A stretch of DNA of 64,000 bases, from the NCBI RefSeq assembly GCF_014696715.1, contig NZ_JACJQO010000013.1, positions 186,001 through 250,000 on the forward strand, in the 5' to 3' direction. Made by a program: the position numbers and the translations under genes. Shown here piece by piece: positions 17,002-26,300 of this stretch. The DNA is from Pseudanabaena sp. FACHB-2040 (GTDB lineage: Bacteria; Cyanobacteriota; Cyanobacteriia; Phormidesmidales; Phormidesmidaceae). The notes below the pieces were generated by a model. It ran no database searches, was not told the origin of the DNA, and was given only the letters and a program-made list of their open reading frames with translations. The stretch's first letter is position 1, and the number at the start of each line of letters is the position of its first letter.

Positions 17002-17862
17002 GTGTTGGTTCCAAAGACTCAGTTGACGCCGTCGCCCATTGTCTTGGTGATGACCTCTATCGCCTCGACTCAGTTGGGAGCGGCCATTGCCAAGGGTCTA
17101 TTTGCGATCGCAAGTCCAATGGGCATGGTGAGTCTGCGGGTAGGGTTTGCGGCTTTGGTGCTGCTGCTGCTGTGGCGGCCCCGCTGGCGTGGCCATGCTG
17201 CCCGTGACTATGGGCTGCTGCTGCTGTTTGGGCTGTCTCTGGCGGCGATGAATGCGATGTTTTACTATGCGATCGCTCGCATTCCTACCGGGGTTGCCGT
17301 TGCCCTAGAATTTTCGGGGCCTTTGGCGGTGGCGTTGATTCATTCCCGGCAACGCCTGGATATGGTTTGGGTTGGCTTTGCGGCAGCCGGCATTGCCCTG
17401 CTGGCTCCGGTGGAAGGATCGACGCTCGATCCGGTGGGGGTGCTGTTAGCGCTGCTGGCTGGGCTGGGCTGGGGCGCATACATACTCTTCTCAGCTAGAG
17501 TGGGGCAGGTGTTTCAGGGAGGCGATGGGCTGGCTCTGGCCATGGGTATTGGGGCTGTTGTGCTGCTGCCCCTGGGCGCTGCCGCCGATGGGCTGACCCT
17601 GCTGCAGCCCAAGCTATTGCTCTTAGGATTTGCCGTCTCGATGCTGTCTTCGGCTCTGCCCTACTCCCTAGAACTCTCTGCCCTGCGTCGCATGCCGCTG
17701 AACTTTTTTGGGGTGCTGCTCAGTTTAGAGCCTGCGATCGCATCCCTCATTAGCCTTCTGGTGCTTGGTGAAGTGCTGACACTGCGGATGACGGCTGCTG
17801 TTTTGCTGGTAATGGTCGCTGCTATTGGGGTAGCTCAGACCCAGCCGCCTCAAGCAAGCTAG
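17002..17862 (+). CDS. EamA-family exporter, RhtA-like
   Basis: About 286 residues with ten predicted membrane spans arranged as two EamA repeats (first ending near MFYYAIARIPTGVAVALEF, second near ALPYSLELSALRRMPLNFFGV). The Pro and Glu in SLEPAIASLISLLVLGE and the RIPTGVAVALEFSGPL motif are typical of the RhtA branch that exports threonine, homoserine or related amino acids; substrate here is inferred. The frame is open from 16945, but a GTG at 17002 has AAGGGGG five bases upstream and removes a non-hydrophobic leader, so I prefer it. Isolated, rightward, with ordinary composition. Confidence 0.8.
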   Translation: MLVPKTQLTPSPIVLVMTSIASTQLGAAIAKGLFAIASPMGMVSLRVGFAALVLLLLWRPRWRGHAARDYGLLLLFGLSLAAMNAMFYYAIARIPTGVAVALEFSGPLAVALIHSRQRLDMVWVGFAAAGIALLAPVEGSTLDPVGVLLALLAGLGWGAYILFSARVGQVFQGGDGLALAMGIGAVVLLPLGAAADGLTLLQPKLLLLGFAVSMLSSALPYSLELSALRRMPLNFFGVLLSLEPAIASLISLLVLGEVLTLRMTAAVLLVMVAAIGVAQTQPPQAS

Positions 17863-18004
17863 CTGCTGACTCAATCTAGGCCGTCGCTGAGATGGCTGCT
17901 CTTAGAGTTCAGCGCCCTGCACAAGTAGAGTCATTGTTACGAATGGCAAGATAGGCTCCGGAGCGTGGAACACTTGAGTACAGGGAAGCACTCTACCGCT
18001 AGCA

Positions 18005-20056
18005 ATGAGCCTTTGTATCAACCCGCAATGCCCCCAGCCCAATCATTCGGAAAACAGCCTGAATCGCTACTGTCAGAGCTGTGGTTCAGATCTTTTGTTG
18101 CAGGATCGCTACCGAGTGATGCGGCTGATCAGCAGCCAGAGTGGTTTTGGTAAGGTCTACGAAGCCTACGAAAGAAACATCCCCAAAATCCTCAAAGTTC
18201 TGAAAGAATCTCATACCCTTAACGCCAAAGTGCTGGAACTGTTTCAGCGTGAGGCGATGGTCTTGAGTCGGCTGAACCACCCCGGTGTGCCCCAGGTAGA
18301 TGTAGATGGCTACTTTGTTTATGCCCCCAAGGGCAGCCATCAGCCGCTCCACTGCATCGTCATGGAAAAGATCGATGGCCCCAATCTAAAGCAGTGGATG
18401 GTGCAGCAGGGAAACCATACCATTGGCGAACAGCAGGCCCTGCTGTGGCTAACGCAGCTAGCTGATGTGCTGCATCTGGTGCATCAGCAAAACTACTTTC
18501 ACCGCGACATCAAGCCTGAGAACATCATGCTGCGCGGCAGCGGCCAGCTGGTGCTAGTGGACTTTGGCGCAGCACGGGAAATGACCGAAACCTACCTGGC
18601 CCATTTGGGAGCCAGCGGCATTACCACCGTTAGTTCCGCTGGATACACGCCGCCTGAGCAAGAGCAGGGACAGGCCGTACCCCAGTCTGATTTCTATGCG
18701 CTGGGGCGAACGATGATCTATCTGTTGACAGCCAAAAACCCCAGCGACCCGACTATTTATGACTCTCGCACCAATGCCCTGAACTGGCGCATTTATGCGC
18801 CGCAGATTTCTCAAGGGTTCGCTCACTTAATTGATGATCTAATTGCGCCTAGAGCCATCGATCGGCCTCAGACCACTGAGGAAGTCTTGCAGCGGCTCAT
18901 GGCGGTGCGCTCTGCCCAATCTCAGCCGCCGCCGATCATGGTCGAGCCAGTTACGGTACCCGAAATGCCCTCTTGGCCGACGACGACGCTGGGAAACTCC
19001 CCTGAGGCAACTCAGCCGCAGACGACTACTCAGATTGAGCAACCACTGCAAAAGCGGTGGATATGGTCAGGTGTGGCTATTCTGGCCCTGCTGATTGGGG
19101 TGCCTGCTGTGTGGTCGGGGGTGTTGCGATCGCGCGATACGACTCCATCGGCTTCTCAACCGGCTCCGGTGCAAACGGTATCCCTAGCTCGGACCTTGGG
19201 GGAACACACAGGGCCAATCAAGGCACTGCTGTTGGTCAATGGCAACACCCTGATTAGCGGCGGCGTAGACAGGAAAATTCTAATTTGGAACCTAAACCAG
19301 GAAACGCCAGCGCGGATTTTGGAAGGACATAAAAGCGTTATCAATACCCTAGCCCTCAGCACCGATCAGCAGACTCTCTACAGTGCAGGGGCTGATCAGG
19401 ACATCTTAATTTGGGATATTGCTTCAGGGCAGCTCAAGCAAACTTTGCCATCGGCCCACGACAGCCCAATTAACGCTCTAGCTATCAGCCCTGACGGCAA
19501 AATCTTGGCTAGCGGCAGTGCTGATGGCATGGTGAAGCTGTGGGATGCTGAAACTGGAGAACTGATTGAGCAGTTGAGAGAGCAGGGTCCGCTCGTCAAT
19601 ACGCTTCTGTTTAACCGCAATGGGGAGTCTTTAATTGCCGGGGGGGCAGCCCTTGAGACCTGGAACCTTCAGACTCAAGAGGAGACAGAATTCCAGGCTA
19701 GCCAGAATTTTATCAACAGCTTAGCGACCAGCCCCGACAACCAAGTTCTGATCAGCGCTAGTGCGGATAAGACAGTTCGCTTCTGGGATCTTGCCACCGG
19801 AGATTTGGTCGATACTGTGACCGCACACGATCGATCAGTCAATGATGTGGTGGTCAGCTCCAACAGCTTGACGTTTGTGACTGCTAGCGCTGACGGCACC
19901 CTGGTAGTTTGGGATATGGATTCAAGGCAGCCCATAGAGCGGCTTCACGGGTTTGACTCTGATATCTACCGCTATGTGGAAGGCCCCGCACAACAGGTTA
20001 TTACCACCGGCGGCAGTGACAACACGGTTAAGGTCTGGCAAAAATCTTCCCCGTAG
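18005..20056 (+). CDS. Ser/Thr protein kinase with zinc ribbon and WD40 repeats
   Basis: A 683-residue cyanobacterial-type kinase. A four-Cys zinc ribbon (Cys4, Cys9, Cys23, Cys26) opens it. The Hanks kinase domain covers about 35-295 with SSQSGFGKVYEA glycine loop, FHRDIKPENIML catalytic loop, VDFGAAR metal loop and GYTPPEQ activation segment, so the catalytic residues look intact. A Pro/Thr linker leads to one membrane span near 352-370 (IWSGVAILALLIGVPAVWSG), then about six WD40 blades in the periplasm (for example SADGMVKLWDAETGE, SADKTVRFWDLATGD). It probably phosphorylates cytoplasmic targets in response to an outside protein or ligand. A PP2C phosphatase gene lies 7 kb away. Confidence 0.9.
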   Translation: MSLCINPQCPQPNHSENSLNRYCQSCGSDLLLQDRYRVMRLISSQSGFGKVYEAYERNIPKILKVLKESHTLNAKVLELFQREAMVLSRLNHPGVPQVDVDGYFVYAPKGSHQPLHCIVMEKIDGPNLKQWMVQQGNHTIGEQQALLWLTQLADVLHLVHQQNYFHRDIKPENIMLRGSGQLVLVDFGAAREMTETYLAHLGASGITTVSSAGYTPPEQEQGQAVPQSDFYALGRTMIYLLTAKNPSDPTIYDSRTNALNWRIYAPQISQGFAHLIDDLIAPRAIDRPQTTEEVLQRLMAVRSAQSQPPPIMVEPVTVPEMPSWPTTTLGNSPEATQPQTTTQIEQPLQKRWIWSGVAILALLIGVPAVWSGVLRSRDTTPSASQPAPVQTVSLARTLGEHTGPIKALLLVNGNTLISGGVDRKILIWNLNQETPARILEGHKSVINTLALSTDQQTLYSAGADQDILIWDIASGQLKQTLPSAHDSPINALAISPDGKILASGSADGMVKLWDAETGELIEQLREQGPLVNTLLFNRNGESLIAGGAALETWNLQTQEETEFQASQNFINSLATSPDNQVLISASADKTVRFWDLATGDLVDTVTAHDRSVNDVVVSSNSLTFVTASADGTLVVWDMDSRQPIERLHGFDSDIYRYVEGPAQQVITTGGSDNTVKVWQKSSP

Positions 20057-20089
20057 AAATGAAAAAGTTGAAGCGAGAAAAAGGCTGCT

Positions 20090-20812
20090 CTACTGACTTA
20101 AGGCCCGAAGAAAGCTCTGCAGCTCTGCTAAAAATCCGCCTTTGCGTCGTTTGACCGGAGCTGCTTCGTCTTCGGTAGGCGCGACTTCTCCAAACAGAAT
20201 GCGGTCTAGATCTTCACCGGATGGCTTTTGGGGCATTTCAGCCACCAATTCGTGGCCCTCTGCCGTTTCTCGCCAGACCTGCCAGGGGCCGGGGTAACTC
20301 CGCAGCAAAACTGCCCCTTCTAGGGGGCGCAGGTAATAAACCTGTTCCAGCGTGCTCAAGAAGCGTTCCCGCAGCTGCCGTCCGGCGTAGCCAATGCCAA
20401 TAATCGCAACATCCTCTAGGCGCGGGTTGAGCATAATCACGGGTCGTCCGCCTGCCTGAGTGCACATTTCTTCTACGGCGTTGACTTCCACCGCAGAGGG
20501 ATCCACAAACAAAAAGGCTTCGTCTTCTGGCTCAATCTGCCCTTTGAGTTCGCCAATAGCCCGCACACTAAATTCTGGGTTGTCCCAGTCACGGCGGGCT
20601 AGCGCAGCAGCACCAGCATCGGGAAAGTAAACCTTAAAGGCCAGCCCCAGCTCCTGCAGGACTGGGATGTAGGCCTCGGCTACCGGCATCGCCTTCAGCT
20701 CTGGGTAGACTAGCTCCACCAGTAGGCGCGGCACGCCATCTTGAAAGGCGATGCGAGTCGCTGCCTTGGCCTGTGCGATCGCATCTTCTAAACTTGTTGG
20801 CAGTCCGGTCAT
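20090..20812 (-). CDS. DUF1995 family protein
   Basis: A 240-residue soluble protein of the DUF1995 family, found in cyanobacteria and plastids. Recognised from the whole pattern: LEDAIAQAKAATRIAFQDG, PRLLVELVYPELKAMPVAEAY, LGLAFKVYFPDAGAAALARRDW, AFLFVDPSAVEVNAVEEMC, RPVIMLNPRLEDV and the ending GPWQVWRE. Plant members act near the chloroplast, and the biochemical role is not established. It begins seven bases after the stop of the upstream cysteine desulfurase gene, so the two are probably co-transcribed; a link with iron-sulfur or cofactor supply is only inference. Confidence 0.85.
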   Translation of the reverse strand: MTGLPTSLEDAIAQAKAATRIAFQDGVPRLLVELVYPELKAMPVAEAYIPVLQELGLAFKVYFPDAGAAALARRDWDNPEFSVRAIGELKGQIEPEDEAFLFVDPSAVEVNAVEEMCTQAGGRPVIMLNPRLEDVAIIGIGYAGRQLRERFLSTLEQVYYLRPLEGAVLLRSYPGPWQVWRETAEGHELVAEMPQKPSGEDLDRILFGEVAPTEDEAAPVKRRKGGFLAELQSFLRALSQ

Positions 20813-20819
20813 ACCCTAA

Positions 20820-21989
20820 CTATCCCACCTGCGAAACGGTCAACTCGTTCAGCGACCGGGCCAACACCTGCCGCAGCACCACAGCCGTCCAGTCGATATC
20901 GGCTTCTGTGGTGTGCCGTCCGAGGGTGAGGCGAATGCCGCACTTAGCGGCGCGATCGCTATAGCCCATCGCTTTGAGAATAGGGCTAGGGGCTAGCTTA
21001 CCACTGTGGCAGGCCGATCCGGCACTGATCCCGATCCCGGCCAGGTTCATCTGCCGTACCAGGGTTTTGCCGCTGACTTGCTCCCCATCGGCAGCCCTGA
21101 TGCAAAAGCTGACGTGGTGGGGCAGGCGCTGACGACGATCGCCCGTAATCGCCAGTTCGCAAACATCCGCTAGTTGGTCAAAGAGCCGGTCCCGTAGGTG
21201 AATAAGCCGCAGCGTCTCGGTCGGCAGCTCATGGGCGGCTAGCTCGGCAGCAATGCCGAATCCGGCAATACTGGCTACTGCCTGGGTACCTGAGCGCAGC
21301 TTAAACTCTTGGCCACCTCCCCCAATCAGTGGCACCAGCTCCACCCCAGGCCGAACGTAAAGGGCACCCGCTCCCTGAGGCCCGTACAGCTTATGGCTAG
21401 AGAGAGACACCAGATCAACGGGCAGCGTCTGTACATCTATCGGCAGCCGCCCAGCTACCTGCACGGCATCGGTATGAAATAGGGCTCCGTGGTCACGGGC
21501 AATTTGGCCTAGCTCCTCAATTGGCTGTAGAGTGCCAATTTCGCTCTGGCCGTAAATGCAGGAAACCAGCACTGTATTGTCCCGCAAGGCGGAGCGCAGG
21601 GCCGTAGGATGTACCCGTCCGGCAGCATCCACCGGAAGCCGGGTGACTTGCCAGCCAGCTTGCTCCAGCCGTTGGGCCGGTTGCTCAATGGCCGAATGCT
21701 CAATGCTAGAAATAATCAGGTGTTGGGGGTGGGAGTAGCGATGGGCTACTCCCCAGATTGCTAGATTGTCGGCCTCGGTGCCTCCCGCTGTAAACACAAT
21801 GGAGTCCAGTGGGGCCTGCAGCAGTCCGGCGACCTGCATGCGGGCCTGCTCTAGCACCGTAGCCGAGCGATTGCCCCACTCATGCAGGCTAGAGGGATTG
21901 CCCCACTGCTCAGTCATGACTGCCTGCATGGTTGCGATCGCTTCCGGGCGCGGTGGCGTGGTGGCGCTATAGTCCAGGTAAATTTGCAT
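20820..21989 (-). CDS. Cysteine desulfurase (IscS/NifS family)
   Basis: A 389-residue PLP enzyme that takes sulfur from cysteine to a persulfide for Fe-S clusters and thio-cofactors. The N-terminus MQIYLDYSATTPPRPEA is classical; the frame is open to 22022 but the natural start is the ATG at 21989. Seen: FTAGGTEADNLAIWG (cofactor phosphate region), HTDAVQVAGRLPID, SSHKLYGPQGAG (PLP lysine), and the active-site loop SAGSACHSG with the catalytic Cys. The usual Gly-Gly-Gln-Glu-Arg loop reads GGGQEFKLRSGT. The iron-sulfur scaffold is not adjacent; DUF1995 follows at 7 bases. I cannot tell IscS from SufS-like roles. Confidence 0.9.
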   Translation of the reverse strand: MQIYLDYSATTPPRPEAIATMQAVMTEQWGNPSSLHEWGNRSATVLEQARMQVAGLLQAPLDSIVFTAGGTEADNLAIWGVAHRYSHPQHLIISSIEHSAIEQPAQRLEQAGWQVTRLPVDAAGRVHPTALRSALRDNTVLVSCIYGQSEIGTLQPIEELGQIARDHGALFHTDAVQVAGRLPIDVQTLPVDLVSLSSHKLYGPQGAGALYVRPGVELVPLIGGGGQEFKLRSGTQAVASIAGFGIAAELAAHELPTETLRLIHLRDRLFDQLADVCELAITGDRRQRLPHHVSFCIRAADGEQVSGKTLVRQMNLAGIGISAGSACHSGKLAPSPILKAMGYSDRAAKCGIRLTLGRHTTEADIDWTAVVLRQVLARSLNELTVSQVG

Positions 21990-22120
21990 AGTTCCCAGTG
22001 CCGGACAGAGTAGAGGGGCCAATAATTGCCCAAAACCGATCCTAACAGGGAGTTCTGAGCTTAGGCTGAATGGTTTGTCCAGACAGCCTACTAGCGCCGA
22101 GGTTCAATCTGCTGCTGAAC

Positions 22121-22333
22121 TTAGTCTTCCGAGTTGCCGCTGTCATGGGGGCGCTCCAGCGCAGGCGGATGGACTTCGGCCTCCTCTGCGCGGTGGGCAG
22201 CGTTGTTCATCATCACCTCGGGCAGTTCCTCCTGGGGTGCGGTTGAGGGATCAGATGCTTCTCCCACAATTCCAGCCGCGTTAACGTTGGGCTTATCTCC
22301 TGATCCTTTATGGCTTGCGTTTCCACCTGGCAT
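22121..22333 (-). CDS. Small hydrophilic, probably disordered protein (70 aa)
   Basis: Seen only as an open frame with a strong start: GGAGG lies seven bases before the ATG at 22333. The residues are polar and low in hydrophobics (MPGGNASHKGSGDKPNVNAA, then many Glu/Pro/Asn), which predicts intrinsic disorder. No family is recognised; a regulatory or stress-protective peptide is possible but unproven. It lies between the cysteine desulfurase and TetR genes, both leftward, with 98 to 130 bases of spacing. Confidence 0.6.
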   Translation of the reverse strand: MPGGNASHKGSGDKPNVNAAGIVGEASDPSTAPQEELPEVMMNNAAHRAEEAEVHPPALERPHDSGNSED

Positions 22334-22460
22334 GGTGAATCCTCCAGTGTGCGGTTGCTTTAGGGTTGATCCCAGATTCGAGCTGGGATATTTCAGCTTA
22401 AGCCGCGTCTATAAGCCCTGGATCTGTCGTCAGGAGCGCCCGGTGCATCCGTGGGGCAGA

Positions 22461-23033
22461 TTAGGCAGCAGTCAACTGACCCAGCAGGTAAGGTGCGATC
22501 GCATCCCACTGCCCAATTCGATCGGCTGCCAGCCGGCACCGCATCTGGGTGCCCTGAAGACTTGCGAGCCAGCTCTGGGCCATCATTTCCGGTGAGCTGT
22601 CTGCCCTAAAACAGCCCGTTGCCTGTCCGGCGCTAATCACTTGTCCTACCCACGATTCCAGTTCGCTATAAAACTCTCGCACCTGGCTCTGGACTGCATC
22701 AGGCAGCGTCAAAAACTCTGCCGACAGCACAGTACAGAGGCAAAGCCCGTCTGCTGTTAGCCCCTGCCGATATAGCTGCAGCACCTGAGATAGCCGCTCC
22801 CACGGAGACGCTGTCGCCTGCTCAATCGCTTGGAGCTGCCGCCGCATCTCGCGTCGATAACGCATCACTAGCTTGCGGCCCAAATCTGCCTTACTGGGAA
22901 AGTAGTAGTGAATCGAAGCTTTACGGATTTTGACCTGCTCCGAGATGTCAGCATAGCTAAAAGCGTTGTAGCCGCGAGTTTGTGTTAGCCGCTGGCCAAC
23001 CTCAAGGATCGAATAAGACTTATTGAGACGCAT
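22461..23033 (-). CDS. TetR/AcrR family transcriptional regulator
   Basis: A 190-residue repressor. The N-terminal helix-turn-helix reads YADISEQVKIRKASIHYYFPSKADLG (residues 27-52), a typical TetR recognition core with the Tyr-Tyr-Phe-Pro-Ser-Lys-Ala-Asp signature. The ligand-binding half is helical (TADGLCLCTVLSAEFLTLP, EFYSELESWVGQVISAGQATG). It starts at 23033, only 18 bases from a perfect 28-bp palindrome (23051-23078), the expected operator for self-repression. The divergent neighbour across that palindrome is the cph2 photoreceptor gene. Ligand unknown. Confidence 0.85.
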   Translation of the reverse strand: MRLNKSYSILEVGQRLTQTRGYNAFSYADISEQVKIRKASIHYYFPSKADLGRKLVMRYRREMRRQLQAIEQATASPWERLSQVLQLYRQGLTADGLCLCTVLSAEFLTLPDAVQSQVREFYSELESWVGQVISAGQATGCFRADSSPEMMAQSWLASLQGTQMRCRLAADRIGQWDAIAPYLLGQLTAA

Positions 23034-23050
23034 ACTTTCCCGATGCCTAC

Positions 23051-23078
23051 AATATCTACCTACTAGTAGGTAGATATT
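23051..23078. promoter_or_regulatory. Perfect 28-bp palindrome, probable TetR operator
   Basis: The centre ACCTACTAGTAGGT extends without mismatch to AATATCTA and TAGATATT on the two sides. It begins 18 bases upstream of the TetR start codon. A half-site (AGGTAGAT) recurs at about 23100. This region separates the TetR gene from the divergent cph2 gene, so both could be controlled. Confidence 0.75.
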
Positions 23079-23377
23079 TAATCACAAAACCCAGATACAG
23101 GTAGATCGAATTTTTAGCCCTGCTTGCTTAGCAAATAAATAAGAAGTGTTGTTTGAAGACCCAATCGGGATCTGAAGTCAGAGAATCTGCCCCTTCTGCC
23201 CCCTGTCTCTTGCCCGCTGCCTTCTCTCTTCTACCCCTCGCTCGCTTCTATAAGTTTCATCTCAGAAGCGTGATTAATACTACAGTTGTTCCCACTCTGG
23301 ATCTATGGGAGAAAGCTTTGGAGTAGCTCTGCCTTTGATAAGGCTAGCTGCCCGCTCAGCAGAGGAGCACAATTATT

Positions 23378-26300
23378 ATGCTTAAGCACGTGCAGCACCA
23401 GGATGAATTATTACATCAGATTGCAGACTGTTTTAGAGATGGCCTAGATCTGCGAGCAAGCCTGCAGCGAATTACCGAATACGTGAGAAGTTTCCTCGAC
23501 GTTGACCGGATAAAAATTTATCAGTTTTCACCAGACGATAGCGGACAAGTCATTGCGGAAGCCCGCGCCGATGAACGGCTGCCCTCTTTGCTAGGGCTAC
23601 ATTTCCCGGCCAGTGATGTGCCCCCTCAGGCCCGGGCAATTTTTCTAAAAGCTCGGCAGCGGGTAATTGTCGATCTGCTGTCAAAAAAAAAGACGCTAAT
23701 TGCCTCTGGAGTTCAAAAATCACGGGTCAAGCTGGGTTCGGATGATATTCGCTATGCGCCGGTTGATCCCTGTCATGTCCAGTATTTGCTCTCGATGGGA
23801 GTGTTGTCGTCTCTCACTGTGCCGATCGTACATCAGGGCAACCTGTGGGGGCTCTGTGTGGCTCACCACAGCGATCCCCATCATTTCTCAGAGCAGGAAC
23901 TGCAGACGGTGCAGCTGTGGGTTGATCAAATTTCGGTGGCGCTCTCTCAGCACAATCTAGTGCAGCAGGTGCAGCAGCAAGCGCAGCAGGAGATGCTGCT
24001 GCAGACCCTGACTAACCTAATGGGGCAACAGGTTCCGGCTGCCGAAAACTGGGTTCTAATTCTGGAGAAGCTAGCAGAAGCTTTTTCGGCGCAGGGGTCT
24101 CGGCTACACCTGCTGCCCAATGTTTTAAAGGATGGATCAACTACATTTACCTACGGCGTGCAGCCTGCGGTTGAGAACTTAGAAGAGAGTAGCCTGTGGC
24201 CCATTCTCTGTGCTGCTTTAGAGCCTGTTAAGGAACTCGAAACAGAGCCCACTCATTATTCAATCGAGACAGAGCCGGACAGTGAGGAGCCAGGTTACCT
24301 GCCGCTGCCTCATGTTCTGACGGATTGGCAGCAGGATGAGTGCAAGATTTTGAGCACTGCCTTTGAGGAACCGGGTATTGAGTTAGTCATGGTGGTTCCC
24401 CTCAATGCTCGGGATCAGGCGGTGGGGTATTTAACGCTGTTCCGACAGGCGCAAACTGTAGAAGTTTCCTGGGCCGGACAAAAAAGCCACGACCCTCGCA
24501 ACGAGCGCCCCAGAGAATCCTTTGCTGCCTGGCTAGAGCATTACCGGCAGGTGACTCCCTGGACGCCAGCAGACCTGCGACTAGCTCAGGCGGTGGGGCT
24601 GTACCTCTATATGGGCCTGATGCAGCACTGGGTTAGCCGGGTAGTCCACCATCGTTCTTCTCATGATGTCTTGACTCAGCTACCCAACTGGCTGTTGTTT
24701 ACCAAGCAGCTTGGTCTGGCGCTGCTGCATTGCCTGCGAGAAGGAGATATTTTAGCGGTCGGTATTTTTGATCTAGATCGCTTCAAAGGCATTAATGAAG
24801 CGTATGGCCATACCTTTGGCAACTATCTCTTGCAAAATGTAGCCGAACGCCTGCAGCAATCTTTACAGACTCTGGCTCCTAGCCCTCTAGGGAATCTGCC
24901 CGTTTTTCTGGCTCGCTGGCATGGAGATGGCTTTGCCCTACTGTTTCCCCACGTGCAGGGCACAGCGGATGTAAACCGACTCAGCCAAGCGCTAGTAGAG
25001 TGCTTAAAAACCCCATTTCCCCTCCAGGGCGAGGAGATTTACTTAACGGGCAGCCTGGGGATTGCTGTGGCCCCCTATGACGGTGATTCGGTCGATACGC
25101 TGATTCAGCACGCTGAAATTGCGATGTATCAGGCTAAGTATCTGGGCCGCAACACGTATCAAATTTACTCTCCAGCGATGGGAGCTGGCAGTCTGCTGCA
25201 CCAGGGGATCGCCAATGATCTCTATAAGGCGCTTGATCGGCAGGAGTTTGTGCTCTACTACCAGCCTCAGTGGGATCTGAAGACGCAGCGTGTGGTGGGG
25301 CTAGAAGTGCTGATTCGCTGGCAGCATCCACAGTTGGGGCTAGTGTCGCCGGGGCAGTTTATTCCGATTGCAGAAGAGACCGGGCTGATCAAGCCGATTG
25401 GCGAATGGGTGCTGCAAACGGCCTGTGAGCAGTACCGGCTCTGGCGATTGGCTGGTCTACCGCCGGTTCGCATTGCGGTTAATCTTTCTGCTAGTCAGTT
25501 TGCCTCAGATAGTCTGGTGCCGTTTATCCGCCAGGTGCTGCAGGAAGCTCGAATTAATCCGGGGGAGCTGGAGCTAGAAATCACTGAGGAAACGGCAGCT
25601 GGAGATATGGCTCATACGGTTAGCCTCCTGAATGCCTTGAGGGATCTGGGTATTCACATTTCCCTAGATGACTTTGGCATGGGCTATTCCTCCTTGAGCA
25701 CGCTTAAGCATTTTCCGGTCGATACCCTGAAGATTGATAAATCCTTCGTTTTCAATGCGACCAGTGATGAGAGCGATGCAGCCATTGTGAAAACGATTGT
25801 GGCGCTGGGTCACGGGCTGAATCTGAAGGTGTTGGCGGAGGGGGTGGAGACGAATGATCAGATGGACTTTTTGCGTAGATTGGGGTGCGATCGCATTCAG
25901 GGCTACCATGTCTGCCATCCGCAGCCTAGCAGCGCGATTTTTCAATGGTTAATTGACCAGTTTGCTCAAAGCAGTGTTGAGCCATCCTCCTATTTTCTGG
26001 CTTCCTCCGAGGCGCTATCTGCACCTGAGAAGACGGCTGTTCACGAGAGCAGTAGAGGTACTTCGATGGCCCAGGGTGGGCGGCTGCCTCAACTGTTAGC
26101 CAGTGCCCCCTTGCCTGCCCAAAGACTCGATCAAAAGATTGTCAATGCATCTTCCTCAGAACTTGCTGCCAAAATTTTGGAGTATGAGCAGCTCAAGGGG
26201 GAGATGGAGCAGCAGCTAAAGCGAGAACGGCTGGTTCGCACCATTACCGAGAAGATCCGGCAGTCCCTCGATATCAACGATATTCTCTCAATCACTGTCA

